Source: Bacteroidales bacterium
Lineage (GTDB): Bacteria > Bacteroidota > Bacteroidia > Bacteroidales > UBA1715
DNA length: 6,117 nt
Assembly (NCBI GenBank): GCA_017618935.1
Contig: JAFZTG010000103.1
Location: 1-6,117 of the forward strand
Direction: 5' to 3'
This document shows positions 1-6,117 of the stretch, piece after piece. A program made the translations under genes and the position numbers. How positions within the stretch are numbered: position 1 is the stretch's first letter; every line of letters starts with the position of its first letter. The notes under the pieces are model-generated. The model was given only the letters and a program-made list of their open reading frames with translations, had not been told where the DNA came from and searched no databases.

Positions 1-1459
1 AACAGGTATCTTGTCGTTCATCTTCGCATTCATATTGGTATTGATTTATATGATATTCTACTATCGCAAGGCTGGTGCTGTGGCAAGCGTTGCATTGTTG
101 TTGAACTTGTTCCTTATCTTCGGTGTGCTTGCATCGCTTGGAGCTGTATTGACACTTTCTGGTATTGCCGGTATCGTACTTACGCTTGGTATGGCAGTCG
201 ATGCCAATGTGATTATCTACGAACGTATCCGTGAGGAACTTGCTGCCGGCAAGGGTACGAAACTTGCAATTGCAGACGGTTTCAAAAACGCTTATTCGGC
301 TATCATCGACGGTCAGGTTACAACATTCTTGACAGGTTTGATTTTGTTCATCTTCGGTACAGGACCTATCCAAGGTTTCGCAACTACATTGTTGATTGGT
401 ATCTTGACATCGTTGTTCTGCGGAATCTTCATCACTCGTTTGATTTTCGAAAGATTCTTGGACAAGAAGAAAGAAATCTCATTCGACAGCAATTTGACTC
501 GTGGCGCATTCAAGAACGTGAACATCGACTTCATCAAATCGGGTAAAATCACAGCAGTTATCTCTGCAATTATGATTGTTGCCTCACTTGCTTCAATCGG
601 AATCAGAGGATTCGACGTTGGTGTTGACTTTGCCGGTGGTCGTACATACATTGTTGAAATGCAGGGCGAACGTAACGTTGAGCAAATTGCCGCTTCGTTG
701 GCAACACAATTTGAAGGTTCGGCACCTGAGGTTAAGACGTATGGTGCTTCTTCAGTAAAAGTTACGACAAACTACAAAATCAACGAAAAAACGAACCACG
801 ACATTGACGAAGAAATTGAAGGCAAGTTGTACGAAGGAATGAAATCATTCTTGGGCGACAACGTTTCACTTGAAACATTCAAACAAGACAACTTGAAACA
901 ATCAAGCATGGTTGGTCCTACAATCGCAAACGACATTATCTACGGTGCTATTGTGGCTATCATCATCGCATTGATATTCATGTTCTTGTACATCTTCGTT
1001 CGATTCTCGAAATGGCAATATGGTCTTGGTGCCGTTGCCGCATTGTTCCACGATACAATCATAGTAATCGGTATTTATTCATTGCTTTACGGAATCGTGC
1101 CATTCTCAATGGAAATCGGTCAGACATTCGTGGCAGCAATCTTGACCATCATCGGTTACTCAATCAACGATACCGTGGTTGTATTCGACCGTATCCGTGA
1201 GTTCACGAGAGAATATCCAAAACGTAATACGAAAATGTTGTTCAACCAAGGTATCAACAGTACTATTAGCCGTACAATCAATACGTCTATGACAACATTC
1301 CTTACGTTGTTGATTATGTTCTTCTTCGGTGCCGATTCAATCAAGGGATTCGTATTCTCAATGGCAATCGGTGTCATCATCGGTACTTATTCTTCATTGT
1401 TCGTTGCATCGCCAATCTCGTATGCATTTATGAAGAAAAACAAAGGTGAAGAAGAATAA
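1..1459 (+). CDS. secDF: Protein translocase subunit SecDF (fused), C-terminal part, 5' partial
   Basis: SecDF is an inner-membrane accessory of the SecYEG translocon that uses the proton gradient to help pull exported proteins across. The frame is open to the left edge (codons for T-G-I precede a TTG at 11), so the true start lies outside; about 485 residues are visible, roughly half of a fused SecDF. The SecD membrane domain comes first, with GMAVDANVIIYERIREEL at 188-241. A cytosolic linker near 450-540 joins it to SecF, which shows its first helix, the periplasmic P4-type motif VDFAGG (623-640), then VGPTIAND and TIIGYSINDTVVVFDRIREF (1145-1204), and SRTINTS. The Asp of VDAN (200-202), the Asp of IND (1169-1171) and the Arg of SRT (1271-1273) correspond, from memory of the Thermus structure, to the proton-path residues Asp340, Asp637 and Arg671. 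The protein ends in a charged tail, KKNKGEEE. Leucine is mostly TTG and Phe mostly TTC, as expected of a well-expressed gene. The family call is very secure. Confidence 0.97.
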   Translation, partial: TGILSFIFAFILVLIYMIFYYRKAGAVASVALLLNLFLIFGVLASLGAVLTLSGIAGIVLTLGMAVDANVIIYERIREELAAGKGTKLAIADGFKNAYSAIIDGQVTTFLTGLILFIFGTGPIQGFATTLLIGILTSLFCGIFITRLIFERFLDKKKEISFDSNLTRGAFKNVNIDFIKSGKITAVISAIMIVASLASIGIRGFDVGVDFAGGRTYIVEMQGERNVEQIAASLATQFEGSAPEVKTYGASSVKVTTNYKINEKTNHDIDEEIEGKLYEGMKSFLGDNVSLETFKQDNLKQSSMVGPTIANDIIYGAIVAIIIALIFMFLYIFVRFSKWQYGLGAVAALFHDTIIVIGIYSLLYGIVPFSMEIGQTFVAAILTIIGYSINDTVVVFDRIREFTREYPKRNTKMLFNQGINSTISRTINTSMTTFLTLLIMFFFGADSIKGFVFSMAIGVIIGTYSSLFVASPISYAFMKKNKGEEE

Positions 1460-1478
1460 TTGGTAATGAAGAAATCAC

Positions 1479-1517
1479 AAAGAGAGTATCAAGCAATTGG
1501 TACTCTCTTTTCATTTT
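1479..1517 (+). terminator. Probable rho-independent terminator after secDF
   Basis: AAAGAGAGTA (1479-1488) is perfectly complementary to TACTCTCTTT (1501-1510). Pairing continues inward through T-G, C-G, A-T and A-T to a four-base loop GCAA (1493-1496), giving a 14-bp stem with a GNRA-type tetraloop. The T-rich tract TTTTCATTTT (1508-1517) overlaps and follows the 3' arm. The hairpin begins 20 bases after the secDF stop. The stem is not very GC-rich and the T tract is interrupted by CA, so termination may be partial. The T tract lies on the plus-strand side only, so it fits transcripts coming from secDF. Confidence 0.8.
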
Positions 1518-1543
1518 CGGAAAAAACATTTAGAAGCAACAAC

Positions 1544-1569
1544 TTTTAATTTTTAATTCTTAATTCTTA
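1544..1569 (+). repeat. A/T-rich 7-base tandem repeat in the ispD leader
   Basis: Four imperfect heptamer units run up to the ispD start codon: TTTTAAT (1544-1550), TTTTAAT (1551-1557), TCTTAAT (1558-1564), then a degenerate TCTTA (1565-1569). The tract replaces any Shine-Dalgarno sequence. It contains TAATTTTT (1547-1554), one mismatch from the Bacteroidota -7 element TAnnTTTG, but I see no convincing TTTG -33 partner upstream. It could be promoter and leader for ispD, or simple low-complexity sequence; its role is not settled by the sequence. Confidence 0.55.
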
Positions 1570-1570
1570 G

Positions 1571-2230
1571 GTGAAACGATTTGCGGTCATAGTGGCAGGT
1601 GGCAAAGGGTTGCGAATGGGAAACGACATTCCCAAGCAATTCTTGGAACTGCAAGGCAAGCCAATACTGATGAGAAGTCTGGAATGTTTCCACAACTTCG
1701 ATTCCGCAATGGAATGCATTGTTGTGTTGCCCGAAAGTCAGATTGAGTATTGGAAGCAATTATGCACAAAATACGGCTGCACCATACCACACAAAATCGT
1801 GGCAGGCGGGAAAGAACGTTTTCACTCAGTATTCAACGGCATTCGCACGATTTGCGAAGAGGGACTTGTGGCAGTTCACGATGGTGTTCGCCCACTTATT
1901 TCACACGAAATGCTTCGTGACGGATTTGCCACGGCAGAACAATTCGGTTCGGCAATTCCCTACATCGATTCCGTAGATTCGCTCAGAATTATTGACGAAA
2001 CGGGCACGAAACCGGTAAATCGCGCCACTGTGAAGCGAATACAAACGCCCCAGATTTTCGATGTGGCACAGTTACAAGAAATCATGTCGGTTGACTTCCG
2101 ACCTGAGTTTACCGACGAGGCAACAGTGTGGGAACTTTCGGGAAGAACGTTGCATTTTTACAAGGGCGACACGAAAAACATAAAAATCACGACGCCAGAA
2201 GACCTAAAAATTGCTGATGTTTTGCTGTAA
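1571..2230 (+). CDS. ispD: 2-C-methyl-D-erythritol 4-phosphate cytidylyltransferase
   Basis: IspD is a cytosolic enzyme of the non-mevalonate (MEP) isoprenoid pathway; it joins MEP and CTP to give CDP-methylerythritol and pyrophosphate. The 219-residue length is normal. The CTP-binding loop is AGGKGLRMGNDIPKQ (residues 9-23), with the Arg15 and Lys22 expected of the active site. Further family motifs are AGGKERFHSVFNG (78-90), HDGVRP (103-108, Asp104 for metal), KRIQTPQIF (155-163), TDEATVWE (181-188) and GDTKNIKITTPEDL (199-212, Lys205 in the place of E. coli Lys213). The GTG start is fixed from both sides: an in-frame TAG occupies 1568-1570 immediately before it, and the next start-like codon (ATG at 1616) would remove the CTP loop. 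No Shine-Dalgarno sequence is visible. The related ribitol-phosphate cytidylyltransferase TarI is an alternative, but no ribitol or teichoic-acid gene is nearby, and IspD is far likelier in this phylum. Expression may come from read-through of the upstream hairpin or from a promoter in the A/T-rich leader. Confidence 0.94.
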   Translation: MKRFAVIVAGGKGLRMGNDIPKQFLELQGKPILMRSLECFHNFDSAMECIVVLPESQIEYWKQLCTKYGCTIPHKIVAGGKERFHSVFNGIRTICEEGLVAVHDGVRPLISHEMLRDGFATAEQFGSAIPYIDSVDSLRIIDETGTKPVNRATVKRIQTPQIFDVAQLQEIMSVDFRPEFTDEATVWELSGRTLHFYKGDTKNIKITTPEDLKIADVLL

Positions 2231-2243
2231 AATTATATCTTTG
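2211..2243 (+). promoter_or_regulatory. Bacteroidota-type sigma-ABfr promoter for the DUF2723 gene
   Basis: TATCTTTG at 2236-2243 is an exact match to the -7 element TAnnTTTG described for the primary sigma factor of Bacteroides. A TTG at 2211-2213, inside the last codons of ispD, is a candidate -33 element; the 22-base spacing is slightly long, so this half is weak. Transcription would begin near 2249-2251, only about 6-8 bases before the ATG at 2257, giving an almost leaderless mRNA. There is no Shine-Dalgarno sequence; the bases before the ATG are A/T-rich. Confidence 0.6.
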
Positions 2244-2256
2244 CAAAAAATTTGAT

Positions 2257-5200
2257 ATGGAGAAAAAATATAGTCTTTTCAATAACCTCTTCGGGTTTAT
2301 CTCGTTTATCGGTGCGTCAATAGTGTATTTGTTGACGATTGAGCCGACGGTAAGTCTCTGGGATTGTGGCGAGTTTATTGCCACGGCAGGAAAATTGGAA
2401 ATCGGTCACCCGCCCGGGGCACCGTTCTTCTTGCTTTTAGGTAGATTTTTCGCTCTATTCGCATCGACTCCCGAACAAGTTGCGGCGTGCGTGAACACAA
2501 TGACTGCATTGTGTAGCGGTGCTACGATTATGTTCTTGTTCTGGACAATCACCCACTTGGCAAGGAAATTCTTCGCAAGTTCGGAATTGTCACTTTCCAA
2601 CATTATTGTGATTATCAGCACTGGTCTTATTGGTGCAGGAGCATACACATTCACCGACACATTCTGGTTCTCGGCTGTTGAAGGTGAAGTATATGGAATG
2701 TCGTCGTTGCTTACGGCAGTGGTGTTCTGGGCAATTTTGAAATGGGAAGACCATTTCGACGAACCAGGTAGCGATCGCTGGATAATCCTGATTGCTTACA
2801 TTATGGGACTTTCCATCGGCGTTCACTTGCTGAACTTGCTTACCATCACGTCAATCGTGTTTGTGTATTATTTCAAGAAATACAAACCAACGGTAAAAGG
2901 CATCATCATTACAGGTCTGCTTTCGTTTGTACTGATAGCATTCATGATGTGGGGAATCATCGCCGGCTCGGTGGACGTTGCGTCGTCGTTTGAGTTATTC
3001 TGTGTAAACACGCTTGGTATGCCGTATCAGTCGGGATTGATTACGTGGTTGATTGTTCTCACGCTGGCATTTGTGGCTGGAATCATCATTACCAAACTCG
3101 ACAACATCAACAAATGGTGGAAAATCGGTATCGTAACCTTTATAGCAATGCTTCTGGGCATTCCTACGCTAACCGACAGCGTTTTCGTTTGGATACTTAT
3201 CTACGCAGGAATCATTGGCGGATTATATTACATTGTTGACAAGAACAAATACGTTATGAATACCATAGTTAACGTATTGATGGTGATTATGATAGGATAT
3301 TCGTCGTATGCTATGATTATCATTCGTTCAAATGCCGACACGCCAATGAACGAAAATGCTCCGAAAGACGCATTCTCGTTGCTTTCGTATCTGAACCGCG
3401 AGCAATATGGCTCTACGCCGATTTTGTACGGTCCATACTACAACGCTTCGCCAAAATGGAATCCTGACGGTAGTGCCGAAATAAAGGAAAAATGGACATA
3501 CACTCCTCGCAACGGAAAATACGAGAAAGTGAGCAACGGCATAGAATACGTATGGAATCCCGATATGTGCACGATATTCCCACGTATGTACAGTAGAGAA
3601 GCCCACCACGTTCGTGGTTACAAGGACTGGGCAGGAATAAAGGACGGGGTGAACACCCGTAAGGTTCGCTACGAAAGAGAGAACAAGACATATAATGTTC
3701 CTACGTTCGGGCAAAATCTCCGTTATTTCTTCTCATACCAGATTGGTCACATGTATATGCGTTACTTTATGTGGAACTTCTGTGGCCGTCAGAACGACAT
3801 TCAGGGACACGGAGGAATCCAGAATGGTAACTGGATAACGGGTATCAACGCCATCGACAAGCATTTGGTGGGCGACCAGACTTACATTTCCGAAAAGGCG
3901 AAAAATGCTCCTTCGAGAAACGTTTACTATATGCTTCCGTTCATCCTTGGCTTGATTGGATTCATTTATCACATGTCGAAACGCAACGCCGATTGCTTTG
4001 TCATCATTCTGTTGTTCTTTATGACCGGTTTGGCAATCATCGTTTATCTGAATCAGAAGCCATACGAGCCGAGAGAGCGTGACTACGCATACGCAGGATC
4101 GTTCTATGCATATTGTATATGGATTGGCTTGAGTGTGTTGGCAATTTTCGACGTGGTGAAAGAAGCGCTGAAGAAATATGCCAAAGCTGGCACGGTGGCA
4201 GGAATTTTAGTGGCACTTTTGCTCACTATCCCCGCTCCTGTCCTTTTGGCTACGCAGAACTGGGACGACCATGACCGTTCTGGCCGATGGACGACACACG
4301 ACTTTGCCTACAACTACCTGCAAAGTTGCGACCCGAATTCGCTGATAGTAACGGCAGGCGACAACGATACCTTCCCGCTTTGGTACATTCAGGAGGTTGA
4401 AGGCGTGCGTACCGACGTGCGTGTGCTTTGTACCCCGTTGTTGGCAACCGACTGGTATGCTCAGCAAATGAAGCATCGTGCATACGAATCGGCTCCGCTA
4501 CCAATGAAATTGACCGAGGAACAAGTGGGCAAAGGAATCCGTGATATGGTTCCAGTCCGTGTGTTCGACAAGGTGAAAGAAAACTATGTGGACATTCACG
4601 AGGCAATGGAAGTTGTTCGCGATGACAATATGAAAATTGACTATTACGGCGACAAATACAATTTCTTCCCGTCAAAAATGTTGAAATTCAATGTTGACAA
4701 GAAACTTGCCCTTGAAAACAATGCCGTTTCGGCACAAGATTCTGCCATGATTGAGGACGAGATTCGTTTCTCATTGAAGGACAACAACATTTACAAGAAC
4801 AAATTGGTAATCTACGACTGCCTTGATGGTTGGAAATGGGATCGTCCGTTGTATTTCACAAGCCAGTCGTCGGCCGAAGACGTAGGATTGGAGAATTATT
4901 TGCGCTACGATGGTTTCGCATTCAAATTCGTACCTATCAAGAACGACGATCCACGTGTTCCGTACATCGACACCGACGTGTTGTACGACAAGTTGATGAA
5001 CGTATATCAATGGAAGAGCATGGGCGAGAAAGGCGTGTATATGGATCATTTCCACGAACGAACAACACGAGTGATTGGCATTCGCCAGATGTTCAACTCG
5101 CTTGCGTTCGAACTCATCGCAGAACACAAGGTTGACTCGGCAAAACAAGTTCTCAACAAACTTTGTGAGATTATGCCTGATTGGCAGTTTACGTATAGTG

Positions 5201-5517
5201 ACGAATCAATCATTTCAACGGCCTATGCTTATTATTTGGCAAAAGATTACGAGGCAGGAAATCGCGAATTACGCATTTATGCTGAAAATCTAATTGACGA
5301 AATTGAGTGGTATAATTCGTTGGAGGGCCAGCAAGAGTTCTACAATCAAGTTTACAATGACAAGATTGATAATATGCGAATCGTGCTGCGCATTTATCAG
5401 ACTGCATTGCAAAACAATCAGAAAGAATTCTGCGACGAACTTGAACTTCGCTGGAAAGACGTTGACACATACTCACTCCGTGAATATTTGCTCGCACGGC
5501 AAGGGATGGATAAATAG
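2257..5517 (+). CDS. DUF2723 (GT117-type) membrane protein, predicted protein O-glycosyltransferase
   Basis: This 1086-residue inner-membrane protein belongs to the DUF2723 family, common in Bacteroidota and related to human TMEM260, a protein O-mannosyltransferase (CAZy GT117). Seen directly: a first membrane helix (about 9-28), then the family signature EPTVSLWDCGEF (29-40) and GHPPGAPFFLLLGRFF (50-65). Asp36 and Glu39 sit where GT-C fold enzymes keep acidic catalytic residues in their first outer loop. About nine or ten further helices follow to residue 356. A large polar segment (about 357-555), probably periplasmic, contains YGPYYNA (391-397) and RYFMWNFCGRQNDIQGHG (502-519). Four more helices (about 557-663) flank the conserved EPRERDYAY (604-612). 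The C-terminal third is soluble, with AGDNDTFPLWY (700-710) and two TPR-like helical hairpins near 946-976 and 987-1013. By family, it should transfer a sugar from a polyprenyl-phosphate donor to exported proteins; the sugar and the targets cannot be read from sequence. The ATG at 2257 is chosen because it precedes the first helix and lies just after a promoter element. It is 26 bases after ispD. Confidence 0.9.
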   Translation: MEKKYSLFNNLFGFISFIGASIVYLLTIEPTVSLWDCGEFIATAGKLEIGHPPGAPFFLLLGRFFALFASTPEQVAACVNTMTALCSGATIMFLFWTITHLARKFFASSELSLSNIIVIISTGLIGAGAYTFTDTFWFSAVEGEVYGMSSLLTAVVFWAILKWEDHFDEPGSDRWIILIAYIMGLSIGVHLLNLLTITSIVFVYYFKKYKPTVKGIIITGLLSFVLIAFMMWGIIAGSVDVASSFELFCVNTLGMPYQSGLITWLIVLTLAFVAGIIITKLDNINKWWKIGIVTFIAMLLGIPTLTDSVFVWILIYAGIIGGLYYIVDKNKYVMNTIVNVLMVIMIGYSSYAMIIIRSNADTPMNENAPKDAFSLLSYLNREQYGSTPILYGPYYNASPKWNPDGSAEIKEKWTYTPRNGKYEKVSNGIEYVWNPDMCTIFPRMYSREAHHVRGYKDWAGIKDGVNTRKVRYERENKTYNVPTFGQNLRYFFSYQIGHMYMRYFMWNFCGRQNDIQGHGGIQNGNWITGINAIDKHLVGDQTYISEKAKNAPSRNVYYMLPFILGLIGFIYHMSKRNADCFVIILLFFMTGLAIIVYLNQKPYEPRERDYAYAGSFYAYCIWIGLSVLAIFDVVKEALKKYAKAGTVAGILVALLLTIPAPVLLATQNWDDHDRSGRWTTHDFAYNYLQSCDPNSLIVTAGDNDTFPLWYIQEVEGVRTDVRVLCTPLLATDWYAQQMKHRAYESAPLPMKLTEEQVGKGIRDMVPVRVFDKVKENYVDIHEAMEVVRDDNMKIDYYGDKYNFFPSKMLKFNVDKKLALENNAVSAQDSAMIEDEIRFSLKDNNIYKNKLVIYDCLDGWKWDRPLYFTSQSSAEDVGLENYLRYDGFAFKFVPIKNDDPRVPYIDTDVLYDKLMNVYQWKSMGEKGVYMDHFHERTTRVIGIRQMFNSLAFELIAEHKVDSAKQVLNKLCEIMPDWQFTYSDESIISTAYAYYLAKDYEAGNRELRIYAENLIDEIEWYNSLEGQQEFYNQVYNDKIDNMRIVLRIYQTALQNNQKEFCDELELRWKDVDTYSLREYLLARQGMDK

Positions 5518-5522
5518 GAATT

Positions 5523-6117
5523 CTACGCCTTCTTCCCTTTTGCCGCCTGCAAGGTGTTAATCATCAACGAGCAGATGGTCATTGGACCCACGCCGCCGGG
5601 AACTGGAGTGATGTAGCTGCATTTCGGGGCAACTTCGTCGAACAGAACGTCGCCTTTCAAGCGCCAGCCACGTGGAATTTCGGGAGCAGGAACGCGTGTG
5701 GTTCCCACGTCGATTACCACGGCACCTTCTTTCACCATATTCGCTTTTACGAAGCCTGGCGTACCAAGTGCGGCAATCAGAATGTCGGCCGATGCACAAA
5801 CTTCTTCAAGATTTTTTGTGCGGCTATGACACAATGTGACTGTGCAGTCCCAACCTTTCTGGCTCAAAAGCACGCTCATAGGTTTTCCCACAATATTGCT
5901 TCGACCTATGATGACGCAATGCTTTCCTGCCGTTTCTATATTGTAGAATTTCAACAATTCAAGGATACCCGCAGGCGTTGCCGACTTAAAGCACGGCAGA
6001 CCAATCATCATTTTGCCCACGTTCATAGGATGGAAACCGTCAACGTCCTTGTTTGGGTTGATGGATTCAATAACTTTTTGTGAATCAATGTGTTTTGGCA
6101 ACGGCAACTGAACGATG
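5523..6117 (-). CDS. folD: Bifunctional methylenetetrahydrofolate dehydrogenase/cyclohydrolase FolD, 5' partial
   Basis: FolD is a cytosolic enzyme that converts 5,10-methylene-THF to 10-formyl-THF in two steps (NADP-linked dehydrogenase, then cyclohydrolase), supplying one-carbon units for purines and formyl-Met-tRNA. The reading frame stays open to the right edge; reading inward from 6116 it gives [11 protein letters not shown], containing the QLPLP signature, so about the first third of the protein, including the catalytic Tyr and Lys, lies outside. Roughly 198 residues remain. Visible motifs are [14 protein letters not shown] (starting near 6050), TPAGILELL, the dinucleotide-binding GRSNIVGKP (5880-5906), GDVLFDEV and the second signature [10 protein letters not shown] (5577-5606). 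It ends in a basic tail, AAKGKKA, with a TAG stop (5523-5525 on the complement). The TTG at 6107 is an internal Leu of QLPLP, not a start. The gene converges on the DUF2723 gene with a 5-base gap. Confidence 0.97.
   Translation of the reverse strand, partial: IVQLPLPKHIDSQKVIESINPNKDVDGFHPMNVGKMMIGLPCFKSATPAGILELLKFYNIETAGKHCVIIGRSNIVGKPMSVLLSQKGWDCTVTLCHSRTKNLEEVCASADILIAALGTPGFVKANMVKEGAVVIDVGTTRVPAPEIPRGWRLKGDVLFDEVAPKCSYITPVPGGVGPMTICSLMINTLQAAKGKKA

Noticed and set aside
1466..1549. A 27-codon open frame (ATG to TAA) between secDF and ispD, beginning MKKSQREYQA.
   Set aside because: It runs straight through the terminator-like hairpin and its T tract, has no ribosome-binding site, and its composition follows the hairpin arms. 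It is best read as chance.
1616..1618. ATG as an alternative start for ispD.
   Set aside because: It would delete the AGGKGLR nucleotide-binding loop and its Arg15, which the enzyme needs.
3328..3714. A 128-codon open frame on the minus strand opposite the DUF2723 gene.
   Set aside because: It is fully contained in the real coding region, overlaps another antisense frame (3413-3691) and has no family motif or start signal.
4250..4675. A 141-codon open frame on the minus strand opposite the DUF2723 gene.
   Set aside because: It lies fully inside a strongly supported gene, is rich in Arg, Ser, Pro and His as antisense shadows often are, and shows no recognisable motif.
4771..5148. Paired long open frames on both strands (minus 4771-5148, plus 4830-5135) within the 3' part of the DUF2723 gene.
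   Set aside because: The main frame here encodes the soluble C-terminal region without interruption; the others are shadows produced by its codon use.
5519..5522. AATT in the near-palindrome between the convergent stop codons as a possible regulatory or recombination site.
   Set aside because: The symmetry comes mainly from two TAG stops facing each other, the arms are only a few bases long, and there is no flanking repeat.
6096..6107. TTG at the right edge as the start of folD.
   Set aside because: The frame continues upstream as I-V-Q into the window edge, and this TTG is the Leu of the QLPLP signature, so the gene is truncated by the window rather than short.

Overview
The window looks like ordinary chromosomal core sequence from a member of the Bacteroidota, most likely the order Bacteroidales. 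Four things point there. SecD and SecF are fused into one polypeptide. A long DUF2723 (GT117-type) membrane protein with the motifs typical of that phylum is present. A -7 promoter element of the form TAnnTTTG sits just before one gene. The two visible translation starts lack Shine-Dalgarno sequences and have A/T-rich leaders instead. I do not assign a genus.

Layout. Positions 1-1459 (+) hold the C-terminal part of SecDF, cut by the left edge. A 111-base gap follows, with a strong hairpin that ends in a T-rich tract (probable terminator) and then an A/T-rich 7-base repeat. Positions 1571-2230 (+) hold ispD, starting at GTG directly after an in-frame stop. A 26-base gap carries a Bacteroidota-type promoter element. 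Positions 2257-5517 (+) hold a 1086-residue multi-pass membrane protein of the DUF2723 family, a predicted protein O-glycosyltransferase. Only five bases later, folD ends; it runs on the minus strand from 5523 past the right edge, so its N-terminus is missing. No stretch longer than 300 bases lacks a gene. I see no tRNA, rRNA, CRISPR array, insertion sequence or attachment site.

How the genes relate. SecDF drives late steps of Sec-dependent export. IspD makes an isoprenoid precursor, and isoprenoids become the polyprenyl-phosphate carriers used by envelope glycosyltransferases. The DUF2723 protein probably uses such a carrier to glycosylate exported proteins. This gives a plausible envelope theme for the three plus-strand genes, but it is an inference from proximity. 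FolD (one-carbon metabolism) is convergent and probably unrelated. I do not find a clearly new system here. The points most worth checking are the function of the DUF2723 protein, its nearly leaderless promoter, the leader of ispD, and the very tight convergent junction.
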